From Lysobacter firmicutimachus (GTDB lineage Bacteria > Pseudomonadota > Gammaproteobacteria > Xanthomonadales > Xanthomonadaceae), in assembly GCF_037027445.1 (NCBI RefSeq), contig NZ_JBANDL010000002.1, forward strand, positions 4,844,001 through 4,908,000: 64,000 nucleotides of DNA. The letters run 5' to 3'. A program made the position numbers and the translations under genes. The notes under the pieces were generated by a model, which was given only the letters and a program-made list of their open reading frames with translations, was not told the origin of the DNA and did no database searches. This document shows, one piece after another, positions 40,630 through 49,218 of the stretch. The stretch's first letter is position 1; each line of letters begins with the position of its first letter.

Positions 40630-41040
40630 TTACGACTGCTGACGGAACAGCTGCTGGATGCCGTCCGACGTGCGATTGGCGACGTTCGAGGTGAGCTGCG
40701 AGGTGAACATGAACTGATGGCAGCGCATGGTCATCTGGATCATCTCGCCCGGCGTCAGGTCCGCGGCGTTGGCCGACATGGTCTTGGACATGGCGTCGAT
40801 CTTGTCGGCGCCGCCGTTGAGGTTGTCGAGCGCGGCGAGCACGGCGCGCGTGCCCTGCGAAGGCTCGGTGGAACCGGTCGCGGCGGTCTGCGCGCTGCCG
40901 CCCTGCGCCGCCGGCGAGGCGCCGCGGTCGAACGCCGCGGCGAATTCGCGCACGTCGTAGGCCGAGGCCTGCGGCGACTGGGCCGGCGAGGCCGCGGCGG
41001 GCTGAGCGGCGGGAGCCGCGACTTGGATGGCTTCGATCAT
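40630..41040 (-). CDS. sctI: Type III secretion inner rod protein SctI
   Basis: The 136-residue protein has an Ala/Gln/Ser-rich N-terminus and a C-terminal helical hairpin MIQMTMRCHQFMFTSQLTSNVANRTSDGIQQLFRQQS, the conserved end of YscI/HrpB/PrgJ inner rod proteins. It lies directly upstream of sctJ, the usual place. A strong AGGAG site precedes the ATG. Confidence 0.85.
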   Translation of the reverse strand: MIEAIQVAAPAAQPAAASPAQSPQASAYDVREFAAAFDRGASPAAQGGSAQTAATGSTEPSQGTRAVLAALDNLNGGADKIDAMSKTMSANAADLTPGEMIQMTMRCHQFMFTSQLTSNVANRTSDGIQQLFRQQS

Positions 41041-41132
41041 GGCCCTGTTCTCCTGAAACGTGGGGTCCGAACGAACAAAGAAACGGAACGACGCTCGACG
41101 CTGCGACCGCGCGCCCCGCACCACCGACGACG

Positions 41133-41152
41133 CCCGGGTCCTAGGACCCGGG
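41133..41152. promoter_or_regulatory. Perfect 20-bp palindrome upstream of sctI (CCCGGGTCCTAGGACCCGGG)
   Basis: It is placed 93 bases before the sctI start. The GGGTCCT half matches the core of the boxes at 31897 and 41676, so it may be a variant of the same regulatory site. Confidence 0.5.
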
Positions 41153-41199
41153 TGCCGTTCCGGCAGGCTGCGGCGACGTCGGGCCGCGAGGCGCCGATA

Positions 41200-41562
41200 T
41201 CAGCCGCTGCGCGAGGCCAGCGTCTTCAGCGAATCGCCGACGCTGTTCTGCGAAGTGGCGGCGTTGTTGGAGATGAACTGCATGCGCAGGCTCTCGGCGG
41301 TCAGCGCGACCATGCTGGAGGGCTGGTCGTTGCCGCCGCCGATCTGGCCGGACAGGTCGGTGATGCGCGCGGCCTGCGAGTCCAGGGTGGCGCCCCAGGC
41401 CTTGGACATGGCCTCGTACCAGCTGCCGCCGCCACCGCCGCCGACGGCACCGCCGCCACCGCCGCCGCGCGAAACGCTGAGGTTGTTGGAGTTGTTGGCG
41501 TTGGCGATGAACGTGTTCACCAAGCCGGCGCCGTTGGCGGGGTTAACCGTGTTGTTGCTCAT
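41200..41562 (-). CDS. Small helical T3SS protein; candidate needle/filament subunit
   Basis: The 120-residue product begins MSNNTVNPANGAGLVNTF, has a Gly-rich linker of about 15 residues (SRGGGGGGAVGGGGGGSW) and a C-terminal helical half (YEAMSKAWGATLDSQAARITDLSGQI ... LTAESLRMQFISNNAATSQNSVGDSLKTLASR). The last part is similar in pattern to the 110-residue protein at 33613. Position directly before sctI is where needle genes often lie, so this is the first candidate for SctF. The Gly linker is unusual for a needle subunit. A good AGGAG site is present. Confidence 0.65.
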   Translation of the reverse strand: MSNNTVNPANGAGLVNTFIANANNSNNLSVSRGGGGGGAVGGGGGGSWYEAMSKAWGATLDSQAARITDLSGQIGGGNDQPSSMVALTAESLRMQFISNNAATSQNSVGDSLKTLASRSG

Positions 41563-41675
41563 TGACGTCTCTCCTGCGGAGTGCGGCGAGGCCGCTGAAT
41601 GGCGTGGAACTACGGATGGATGTTGCCGAGCCTAATGAAACCGGTTCGGGGCGTGCGAAACCACCTAGTGAAAAC

Positions 41676-41691
41676 CCTGGGTCCTCCCTAG
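41676..41691 (-). promoter_or_regulatory. T3SS-locus palindromic box 4 (CTAGGGAGGACCCAGG on the minus strand)
   Basis: It fits CTAGGG-N4-CCC, overlaps the sctD stop, and lies 114 bases upstream of the 41562 start, nearly the same distance as box 3 from its gene. Confidence 0.55.
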
Positions 41692-43037
41692 CGCCGGGTC
41701 GCGGCCGGCTTGGCCGGCGCCTCGGCCACCGCGGCGGCGGGCTGGGCCGGCGGCTGAACCGGGTTCGCGGCCGGTGCCGGCGTCGCGGGGTTCGCCGCAG
41801 CGGCCGGCGCGGTCGCGGCCGTACCACCCGACGCCGGTTCGCCCGCAGGCGCCGCCGCGGCGGCCAGTTCGGCCGCGGTCAGTGGCTTGGCCTTGATCTC
41901 TTCGGGCAGGTTGGTCAGCTTGTTCATCGCCCAGACCTTGGCCCCGATCACCATCAGGTTGCGGCCGTCGGGCAGCGCATCGCCGGCCTCGTACTTGTTG
42001 CCGTCGACGTCGATCACGTGCGGGGACTCGCCGCGCACGATCTGCACGATCCGGGTCGGCTCGCTGCTGACCGGCTTCTTGGCCGGTTCCGGCAGGCTCG
42101 GCCCGGCCGCGGGCTGATCCGACAGGTTGCGCGGGATCACCCGGCGCACGCCGTTGACGTCGCGCATCGCGCGCGAGGCGACCGCGCGCTCGAACGCCGC
42201 TGGGTCGTCGAAACGGCCGGCGACTTCGACATCGCCGTTGCCCAGGTACTTGGTCTCGGTGCTCAGGCCCTGGCTGCGCAGCACCTCGCGCACGTCCGCG
42301 GCGATGTCGTCGCCGGTGCGCAGGTCCAGGCGCGCGGCCACGTTGTCGGTGGCCAGACGCTTGCGGATCATCTCGCGGGTGGCGGCGTCCTTGACCGTGC
42401 CGGACACCACCACGCTGCCGTCCTCGTGCTCGACCACGCGGCCGCCGGCGATCGAGAACTCCTTGATCAGGGGCGTGGCCAGCTCGGTCGCCGTCGGCTC
42501 CTTCTCGAAGCCCGGCATCACCGCCGCGGCGATCGCCACCGACACCAGCGACAACGCCGCCAGACCGGCGATCAGCGGCAGATGGCGCATCGACGAACGC
42601 GGCGGACGCGCCGCTTCGCTGAGGTGCTGGGGCAGGATCGAGGCCCAGGCCGGGTCTTCGGCGGCGCCGACCGCGAGCGACGCGCTGCCCAGGTCGACGC
42701 GCTGCATCGCGGTGAGCTCGGCCGGATCGCCCGGCGTCAGCGTCTGGCCGTCGATCTGCAGCGGCGCGTCGACCGCGCGCAGCGAAATCGTGCCGCCCAT
42801 GCGCATGATGAAGGCATGGTGCGGGGCGACGCCGGCATCGGACAGGACGATGTCGCAATCGCTGCCGCTGCCGATCAGCAGGGTTTCCTGCGCCGACAAC
42901 GGCCGGCTGGCGCCGGCGTGCAGGCCGGAAACGATGCGCAACACGCTGACCGCGGGCGCGGCGGCGGGACGCGGCGGCTCGCGGCCGGCGTCGGTGCGAG
43001 GTTCGGTTTTGGCGCTGTTCGGGTCGGGGGAAGACAT
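41688..43037 (-). CDS. sctD: Type III secretion inner-membrane ring protein SctD
   Basis: The 449-residue protein has a cytoplasmic FHA domain (residues about 30-120, VLRIVSGLHAGASRPL ... LIGSGSDCDIVLSD), a single membrane helix at about 152-174, and a periplasmic part with BON-like repeats (IAGGRVVEHEDGSVVVSGTVKD). This is the YscD/PrgH outer-ring layout. The Ala/Pro-rich tail of about 70 residues is longer than usual. It lies 139 bases after sctV. Confidence 0.9.
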   Translation of the reverse strand: MSSPDPNSAKTEPRTDAGREPPRPAAAPAVSVLRIVSGLHAGASRPLSAQETLLIGSGSDCDIVLSDAGVAPHHAFIMRMGGTISLRAVDAPLQIDGQTLTPGDPAELTAMQRVDLGSASLAVGAAEDPAWASILPQHLSEAARPPRSSMRHLPLIAGLAALSLVSVAIAAAVMPGFEKEPTATELATPLIKEFSIAGGRVVEHEDGSVVVSGTVKDAATREMIRKRLATDNVAARLDLRTGDDIAADVREVLRSQGLSTETKYLGNGDVEVAGRFDDPAAFERAVASRAMRDVNGVRRVIPRNLSDQPAAGPSLPEPAKKPVSSEPTRIVQIVRGESPHVIDVDGNKYEAGDALPDGRNLMVIGAKVWAMNKLTNLPEEIKAKPLTAAELAAAAAPAGEPASGGTAATAPAAAANPATPAPAANPVQPPAQPAAAVAEAPAKPAATRR

Positions 43038-43176
43038 GGCGGACTCCTACTCGACGCCGCCGTCCGCGGCGGCGCTGCGGGCCGGGACGCGCGAGACGCG
43101 CGGGACTGCCGGCCGGCGATGGACGGGGAAGACTGCACGGCGATGGAGGGCGCGGCGAGGCATCGTCGGGGCTCCG

Positions 43177-45240
43177 TCAGGCGTTGACCTGGCCCGCCTG
43201 CACGATCCGCAGATCGGGCGCGAGTTCCTGGTAGGACAACACCGGCAGTTCGAAGAAATCGATCTCCAGCAGCTTGCGCAGATGGCGGCGAACGTCCAGT
43301 GAACACAGCAGCACCGGCTTGACCCCGTCGGCCTGGCGGCCCAGGTGCGAGCGCACCTCGGCGCCGAGCCGGCCGGCCAGTTCCGGCGAGATCGCCAGCT
43401 GGGTGGTGCCGCCGGTGACGCGCACCGACTGGCGCAGGCGATCCTCCAGTTCCGGATGGATCAGCAGCACCTGCATGGTGCGTTCGCCGTCGGCGTAGCG
43501 ATCGGCGATTTCGCGCTTGAGCGCCACCCGCACGTACTCGGTCAGCAGGACCACATCCTTCTCGCGCCCGCCGACATCGGTGATCGCCTCGAACGCGTCG
43601 CGCAGGTTGCGGATCGGCACGCCCTCCTCGACCAGCCGGCGCAGCACGTCGGCGACCCGCTGCGGCGCGACCACGCGCAGCATTTCCTTGACCAGGTCGG
43701 GGTAGTCGCGCTGCATGCGCCCGAACAGGTTGGAGGTTTCCTGAATGCCGATGAAGCTGCCCATGCGCCGCTCCAGCGCGGCGCGGCAGTGCTCGATCAC
43801 CGTGCTCAGGCCGTCGCGGATGTCGCCGCCGCTCTGGCCGGTCCATTCGCCGGCCAGCGGCGGGAAGAACCCGGCCAGCTTGGGCGCGTTGGCGTCGCCG
43901 GCGCGGGCCGGGCGGAACTGCGCGTTCGGCGACAGCCGGCCGAAGGCGATGCGCGCGCCGAACGCGGTCAGGCGATAGCCGCCGATGCCGTCGCCGTTGT
44001 CCAGGTCGGCGGCGATGCGCAGGCTCGGCACCGGCAGCGGCACGCCGTATTCCTCGCGCAGCCGGCGCGCGACCTCGACCAGCCGCTCGCGCGCGGCCGG
44101 CTCGCCGAACGCGGCCGCCAGCGACGGCGCCAGCTCCAGCTGCAACGGCGCCGGCGGCGCGACTTCGTCCTGGTTGAGCGGCTTCTCGTCGGCCGCAAGC
44201 TCGCCCGCGGGCACCTTGAACGCGCGCCGCAGCACCGCGTGATGGTGGCGATAGCGCCAGGCGGCGATGCCGAGCAGGACCACCGACAGCAACAAGAACA
44301 CCGGCTTGGGGAAGCCCGGCACGAACACCATCAGGAACGCCAGGCAGCCGGTGATCAGCAGCACGCGCGGCTGGCCGGAGACCTGGCGGGTGATCGACTC
44401 GCCGAGGTGGCGGTCGTCCTCGTCGCCGGCGGTGCGGGTCACCACCAGGCCGGCGGCGATGGTGGCCAGGATGGCCGGGATCTGCGAGACCAGGCCGTCG
44501 CCGATGGTGAGGATGCTGTAGGTGTGGGTCGCGTCGCTGAGCGGCATGCCCTTTTGCAGCACGCCGATGGCCAGGCCGCCGAGCAGGTTGATGATGATGA
44601 TGACGATGCCGGCGATGGCGTCGCCCTTCACGAACTTCATCGCGCCGTCCAGGCTGCCGTGCAGCTGGCTTTCCACCTCCAGCAACCGGCGCTTGCGCTT
44701 GGCTTCGTCCTTGTCGATCAGCCCGGCGCGCAAGTCCGAGTCGATCGACAACTGCTTGCCGGGCATGGCGTCGAGGGTGAAGCGCGCGGCGACCTCGGCC
44801 ACGCGCTCGGCGCCCTTGGCGATGACGATGAACTGGACCACCGTGATGATCAGGAACACCACGAAGCCGACCACCAGGTTGCCGCCGGCGACCAGGCTGC
44901 CGAAGGTCTCGACGATATGGCCGCCGTTGGCTTCCAGCAGGATCGAGCGGGTGATCGCGATCGACAGCGACAGGCGGAACAGCGTGGTCAGCAGCAGCAC
45001 GCTGGGGAAACTGGAAAATGCGACCGGCGTCGGAATATACAGGGCGATCAGCAGCAGGCCGAAGCCGATCGCGATGTTGACCGCGACCAGGGTGTCGATG
45101 ATCGCCAGCGGCAGCGGCAGGATCATCACCCCGATGATGGTCACCGCGGCCGCGGCCAGGACCACGTCGCTGTAGCCCGCACGGCGACGCGGCGGGGCGC
45201 CGGGCGTTGCGGCGATCAACGAGCTCAGCAATGCGCGCAT
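43177..45240 (-). CDS. sctV: Type III secretion export gate protein SctV
   Basis: The 687-residue protein is of the FlhA/YscV type: seven or eight membrane segments in the first half (VVLAAAAVTIIGVMILPLPL, IAIGFGLLLIALYIPTP, NLVVGFVVFLIITVVQF), the FHIPEP-type loop with FTLDAMPGKQLSIDSDLRAGLIDKDEAKRKR, and a large cytoplasmic domain that forms the nonameric export ring. It is the first gene of the minus-strand T3SS block. Promoter candidates lie in the 377-bp AT-richer gap upstream. Confidence 0.97.
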   Translation of the reverse strand: MRALLSSLIAATPGAPPRRRAGYSDVVLAAAAVTIIGVMILPLPLAIIDTLVAVNIAIGFGLLLIALYIPTPVAFSSFPSVLLLTTLFRLSLSIAITRSILLEANGGHIVETFGSLVAGGNLVVGFVVFLIITVVQFIVIAKGAERVAEVAARFTLDAMPGKQLSIDSDLRAGLIDKDEAKRKRRLLEVESQLHGSLDGAMKFVKGDAIAGIVIIIINLLGGLAIGVLQKGMPLSDATHTYSILTIGDGLVSQIPAILATIAAGLVVTRTAGDEDDRHLGESITRQVSGQPRVLLITGCLAFLMVFVPGFPKPVFLLLSVVLLGIAAWRYRHHHAVLRRAFKVPAGELAADEKPLNQDEVAPPAPLQLELAPSLAAAFGEPAARERLVEVARRLREEYGVPLPVPSLRIAADLDNGDGIGGYRLTAFGARIAFGRLSPNAQFRPARAGDANAPKLAGFFPPLAGEWTGQSGGDIRDGLSTVIEHCRAALERRMGSFIGIQETSNLFGRMQRDYPDLVKEMLRVVAPQRVADVLRRLVEEGVPIRNLRDAFEAITDVGGREKDVVLLTEYVRVALKREIADRYADGERTMQVLLIHPELEDRLRQSVRVTGGTTQLAISPELAGRLGAEVRSHLGRQADGVKPVLLCSLDVRRHLRKLLEIDFFELPVLSYQELAPDLRIVQAGQVNA

Positions 45241-45617
45241 GCGGTCAACCCCGGACTCTGGCGATGGCGGCCGGGCGCGGCGCGCGCGCGAACAGCGACG
45301 CGCGAGCCCGCGGGGTCTGGCCGCGGTTCGCGATCGGAAGGAGGTCGGCCCTGTCTCGAACGGTGAAAGCAGTCACTGCTTTGTCACGTATCCCTGAGCA
45401 CCCATGCATGGCGCCTGTCCTTACACGATCCCGGTTCGGACGGCCGATACTAAGTGCTGTTTGTCATCATTTGTATGAACGAGATGCAATTTGCGCGACT
45501 TGCGCACAATCACGTCCGCTTGTTTGCGCAGAGCCACATTCGCGCGCATTCATCATTGTTTTTGTGAGCGCGTGCGCAATTGCGTCACCGTGTTCGACTA
45601 ACGTAGGGTCCTACGCG
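45241..45617. promoter_or_regulatory. Promoter region upstream of sctV
   Basis: This 377-bp gap is locally AT-richer than the rest (45440-45600). Its right end holds CGTAGGGTCCTACG (45602-45615), an inverted repeat sharing the GGGTCCT core with the other boxes of the locus. It may regulate sctV, or act as a weak terminator for the FliO-like gene ending at 45618. No gene is seen. Confidence 0.5.
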
Positions 45618-46082
45618 TCAGGATTCGCCCGCAGCCGCGGGCGGAGTCTGTGCCAGGCTGCGTTCCGGGGCCTGGCCGGCGCCGTCCTCGGCCGGCGCCG
45701 GCGCGATGTCGGCGGCGTCCAGCTCGGCGATCAGGCTGGGCGATTGCCCGCCCACGCCGACCGCGAGCGCGCGGCCGCTGCGCGTGCGCAGCACGACGAT
45801 GCGTTCGCGCGGGCCGACCGGGAGCACCTGCACGATCGTCAACGGCGCATCGCGCGCCACCAGGCCATGGCGCTTGCGCAGGTAGTACAGGACCGCGATC
45901 AGACCGACCAGGACCACCGCCACTGGCAGCATGATCGACAGCAGTTCGAAGAAGAACGACGGCGGTTCGGCAGCAGCGGCGGCCGGCTTGGCGGCCGGCG
46001 CCGCGAGGGCGGCCGACCACGGCCAGACAGCCGCGGCGAAGCCAAGGCGAAGCAGCGGACGCAACAGGAAAGGGATGGGCAT
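45618..46082 (-). CDS. FliO-like membrane protein inside the T3SS locus
   Basis: The 154-residue protein has an N-terminal signal-like segment (LRLGFAAAVWPWSAALAAP), a membrane helix at about 47-67 (ELLSIMLPVAVVLVGLIAVLYYL), and the segment PLTIVQVLPVGPRERIVVLRTRSGRALAVGVGGQSPSLIAELD, the conserved FliO core. FliO is a chaperone for the FliP ring of flagella and is normally missing from injectisomes. Here it is transcribed away from the histidine kinase gene, next to sctV, with no flagellar gene in the window. It may assist SctR assembly. Confidence 0.8.
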   Translation of the reverse strand: MPIPFLLRPLLRLGFAAAVWPWSAALAAPAAKPAAAAAEPPSFFFELLSIMLPVAVVLVGLIAVLYYLRKRHGLVARDAPLTIVQVLPVGPRERIVVLRTRSGRALAVGVGGQSPSLIAELDAADIAPAPAEDGAGQAPERSLAQTPPAAAGES

Positions 46083-46220
46083 GACGAGTCGGGACGGAAC
46101 CGGAACAGGGAGTGCGCGGCCGGCGTCGCCGCGGCGACATACCGTAACAGCCCGCTGCGCCGCCGCCACCCTGGTCGCGTTTCACGCCGCACAACGCCGG
46201 CCCGAGGCAATGATGTGAAC

Positions 46221-47300
46221 ATGGTCACGACTTCTTCCCGCTCCGCCGGCCCGCGCGCGCAGCCGGCCGCATCGGCGCAGGCCGGCTTGCTCGAGGCGGT
46301 ACCGTTCGCCTGCGCCCTGTTCTCCGCCGGCGGCGCCCTGCTCGCCGGCAACGCGCGCTACCGCGAGGAGTTCGGCGAATTGGCCGAACACGCTCAGCGC
46401 GAGGCGCTGTTGGCGCTGCTGCATGCCGGCGGCGAGGACGAGGCGCGCGAAGTGCGCGCCCCGCACAGCGGCCGCTGGTACGCCCTGCACTGGGGCCGCG
46501 CCGAGCATCAGGGCGCGCCGGCGCAGGTGCTGACCGCGATCGACATCAGCGAGCGCATCGAAACCCTGGACTCGCACAAGACCCGCCAGGAGAAGCTGCT
46601 GTTCACCTCGCGCCTGATGTCGGTCGGCGAGATGGCCGCGACCCTGGCGCACGAACTCAATCAGCCGCTCGCGGCGATCATGAATTATCTGAACGGCAGT
46701 CTGCGCCTGGTCGAACAAGCCGGCGGCCCGGTCCAGGTCGAGCGCGCCCTGCAGGCCGCGCGCACCCAGGCCGAGCACGCCAGCGCGGTGATCGCGCGGG
46801 TGCGCGAGTTCGTGCGCGCGCGCGAGCCGCGACGCGACGCCCACGACCTGGGCCAGATCGCCGCGACCGTGCTGGAACTGCTGCGGCTGGAGGCCGAGCG
46901 CCTGCAACTGCGCATCGACCTGGGCCTGCCCGCGCAACTGGCGCCGGTGTTCGCCGACCGGGTCATGATCGAGCAGGTGCTGCTGAACCTGGTCAAGAAC
47001 GCGATCGAGGCCATGCGCGATATCCCGACCGCGCGCCGCGAGCTGCGCATCGACGCGCGGATGAACCTCGACGAGCAGATCGAGGTGCGGGTGTCCGACC
47101 GCGGCGCCGGGCTCAGCCCGGCCGAGCAGGACCAGCTGTTCTCGCCGTTCTTCACCACCAAGACCGACGGCCTCGGCATCGGCCTGGCGATCTGCCGCTC
47201 GATCGTCGAGTACCACCAGGGCCGGCTGTTCTTCGAACCGCGCGAAGGCGGCGGCAGCGTGTTCGGCTTCACCCTGCCGCGCTACGAGGCCCGCGCTTGA
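46221..47300 (+). CDS. FixL-like sensor histidine kinase in the T3SS locus
   Basis: The 359-residue cytoplasmic protein has an N-terminal PAS-like region (residues about 20-115) with no heme-His pattern recognisable, a HisKA segment SVGEMAATLAHELNQPLAAIMNYL (His144), and an HATPase domain with N box LVKNAIEAMRD, DRGAGLSP and KTDGLGIGLAICRSI. No membrane segment is seen. It is followed by a FixJ-like regulator after 243 bases, so the pair probably controls the T3SS. Confidence 0.92.
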   Translation: MVTTSSRSAGPRAQPAASAQAGLLEAVPFACALFSAGGALLAGNARYREEFGELAEHAQREALLALLHAGGEDEAREVRAPHSGRWYALHWGRAEHQGAPAQVLTAIDISERIETLDSHKTRQEKLLFTSRLMSVGEMAATLAHELNQPLAAIMNYLNGSLRLVEQAGGPVQVERALQAARTQAEHASAVIARVREFVRAREPRRDAHDLGQIAATVLELLRLEAERLQLRIDLGLPAQLAPVFADRVMIEQVLLNLVKNAIEAMRDIPTARRELRIDARMNLDEQIEVRVSDRGAGLSPAEQDQLFSPFFTTKTDGLGIGLAICRSIVEYHQGRLFFEPREGGGSVFGFTLPRYEARA

Positions 47301-47543
47301 TGACCCGGATCGCGACTGCCGCGCTTGCGCGCATGACAAAGGTCACGACCGCGCCCCCCTCCTGTCGGGTTATACCGTCGCGCCCGGATCCGCTCCGCGC
47401 GCCGGACCGGCCTCGGCCCCGAAGCGCGCACCGATGACGCCGATGACCCCGCCCCGCGTCCTGCCCGCTCCCGCCGTCGGCCCCGCTGCCGGGCGCGGGC
47501 GCGCGCATCCGCTCGCGCGGGGCCGGAGCGCGAGGTATCGCCC

Positions 47544-48146
47544 ATGACCGAAGCCCGGATCTACCTGATCGACGACAACGACGGTTTCCGCGATTCGACC
47601 GCCTGGCTGCTGGAAACCGCCGGTTTCGAAGTGCTGGCCTATCCGTCCGGACCGGCCTTCCTCGACGCCTTCGCCGGCGAACGCCAGGGCGGCGGCGCCC
47701 AGTGCATCGTCTGCGATATCCGCATGCCGCTGATGAGCGGCCTGCAGCTGCAGGAGGAACTGCGCCGGCGCGGCATCGGCCTGCCGCTGGTGTTCGTCAC
47801 CGCGCACGGCGACGTGCCCCTGGCGGTCGAGGCGATGCGCAAGGGCGCGTCCAACTTCCTCGAGAAGCCCTTCAACGACGAGACCCTGATCGACGCGCTG
47901 CGCACCGCGATCGCCAACGCCCGCCAGCACGCCGGCGCCGATGCCGGCGACGATCGCCTGTCGCGGCTCAGCCCGCGCGAGCGCCAGGTCATGGACCTGG
48001 TGGTGGCCAGCAAGCCGAACAAGATCATCGCCGACGTGCTCGGCATCAGCGTCAAGACCGTGGAACTGCATCGATCGAACATGATGAACAAACTCGGAGT
48101 ACGCTCGCTGCCCGAACTGATGAAGGTGGCGCTGGGACATGGTTGA
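47544..48146 (+). CDS. FixJ/NarL-type response regulator in the T3SS locus
   Basis: The 200-residue protein has a receiver domain (IYLIDDNDGFRD; phosphoacceptor Asp58 in CDIRMPLMSG; VTAHGD; FLEKPF) and a LuxR-type HTH (LSPRERQVMDLVVASKPNKIIADVLGISVKTVELHRSNMMNKLGV). It is directly upstream of sctQ and overlaps it by 8 bases, so it is translated with the apparatus genes. It is the best candidate for the factor that binds the palindromic boxes. Confidence 0.95.
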   Translation: MTEARIYLIDDNDGFRDSTAWLLETAGFEVLAYPSGPAFLDAFAGERQGGGAQCIVCDIRMPLMSGLQLQEELRRRGIGLPLVFVTAHGDVPLAVEAMRKGASNFLEKPFNDETLIDALRTAIANARQHAGADAGDDRLSRLSPRERQVMDLVVASKPNKIIADVLGISVKTVELHRSNMMNKLGVRSLPELMKVALGHG

Positions 48147-49215
48147 GACGAGCGAAGCGGCCGCACCGGCCGCCCATCCCGCCGCCGCACCGGTGCGCGG
48201 CCGTCTGCCGGCGCTGCACCCTTGGCAGGCCGAGGCCCTGCGCGACGTGTTCGCCCTGCGCCAGCGCTGGCCGACCCGCGACGGCGCCTGGCTGCAGTTC
48301 CTGCCGGCGCAGGCGGTGCACGGGGAAGTCTTCACCCTGGAAGGCGACGGCGCGCGGATCAAGCTGCATTTCGAAAGCAACCCGAGCCAGGAAGCCGATA
48401 CCGGGCTGCATTGGAGCGACTACCAGGGCCGCTCGCGCCTGTTGGCCTGGAGCCTGGCGCACGAAACGCAGCTGATGCGGCTGAGCCAGGCGATCGACGT
48501 CGCCCTGATCCCGGTCGCCGACGACAACGACCCGATCCGCAGCGCGCATGCCGAGGCCGAGGCCGAGCTCGACGGACTGTGGCTGGCCTTCGTCATCGGC
48601 GATCCGTCCGGACAGCAGGTGCTCAGCCGGGGCAGCCTGCGCCTGCCGGTGAACTGGGTCGGCCAGTTGCTGTCGCGCTCGGACATCGTCGAGCCGGTGC
48701 AGGACCCGAACGCGATCGCCCGCTGGGGCGACCTGCCGGTGCCGGTAGCGCTGCGCTGGAACGGCCCGCAGTTGCGTTACGACCAATTCCGCCAGCTGCG
48801 TCCGGGCGACGTGCTGGTGATCGGCAACGCCCAGCGTCCGCCGCCGGTGCAGGCGCAGGTGCCGGGCTTCGCCTGGCCGCTGAGCGCGCTCGCCGACGGC
48901 TGGCGCATCGACGGCCCGCCCTTGACCCTTGCCACGCACCAGGAGACTTCCGCGATGTCCGACACCGAGTCCGCCGCCCCCGAGTCCGCGGAACCCACTG
49001 CGCCCGACGTGCCGGTCCGGCTCGACTTCGATCTCGGCCGCCTGGAGTGCAAGTACCAGGAGCTGTCCGGCTTCCAGCCCGGCTACGTGTTCGCCCTGCC
49101 CTCGCGCCTAGAAGGCGCGAACGTGGTGATCCGCGCCAACGGCCGCGACGCCGGCCGCGGCGAGATCGTGGCGGTCGGCGACACCCTCGGCGTGCGGCTG
49201 ATCAGCTGGAGCTGA
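48139..49215 (+). CDS. sctQ: Type III secretion C-ring/sorting platform protein SctQ
   Basis: The 358-residue protein has an N-terminal region of about 190 residues and a C-terminal SpoA (surface presentation) domain: VRLDFDLGRLECKYQELSGFQPGYVFALPSRLEGANVVIRANGRDAGRGEIVAVGDTLGVRLISW. A second SpoA-like region covers LPVPVALRWNGPQLRYDQFRQLRPGDVLVIGN. SctQ binds SctK, SctL and substrate-chaperone complexes. It overlaps the preceding regulator gene. Confidence 0.92.
   Translation: MVETSEAAAPAAHPAAAPVRGRLPALHPWQAEALRDVFALRQRWPTRDGAWLQFLPAQAVHGEVFTLEGDGARIKLHFESNPSQEADTGLHWSDYQGRSRLLAWSLAHETQLMRLSQAIDVALIPVADDNDPIRSAHAEAEAELDGLWLAFVIGDPSGQQVLSRGSLRLPVNWVGQLLSRSDIVEPVQDPNAIARWGDLPVPVALRWNGPQLRYDQFRQLRPGDVLVIGNAQRPPPVQAQVPGFAWPLSALADGWRIDGPPLTLATHQETSAMSDTESAAPESAEPTAPDVPVRLDFDLGRLECKYQELSGFQPGYVFALPSRLEGANVVIRANGRDAGRGEIVAVGDTLGVRLISWS
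48955..49215 (+). CDS. Probable internal translation product SctQ-C
   Basis: An in-frame ATG (MSDTESAAPESAEPT) inside sctQ is preceded by AGGAGA at 8 bases spacing. It would yield an 86-residue protein holding only the C-terminal SpoA domain. YscQ, SpaO and SsaQ are known to make such internal products needed for platform assembly. Here it is predicted from the ribosome site and domain boundary. Confidence 0.65.
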   Translation: MSDTESAAPESAEPTAPDVPVRLDFDLGRLECKYQELSGFQPGYVFALPSRLEGANVVIRANGRDAGRGEIVAVGDTLGVRLISWS

Positions 49216-49218
49216 CCG

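Noticed and set aside
43345..45366. A 673-codon plus-strand frame opposite sctV
   Set aside because: Rich in Gln, His, Asp and Ala as expected of the reverse complement of a GC-rich membrane protein gene; sctV motifs on the minus strand are decisive.
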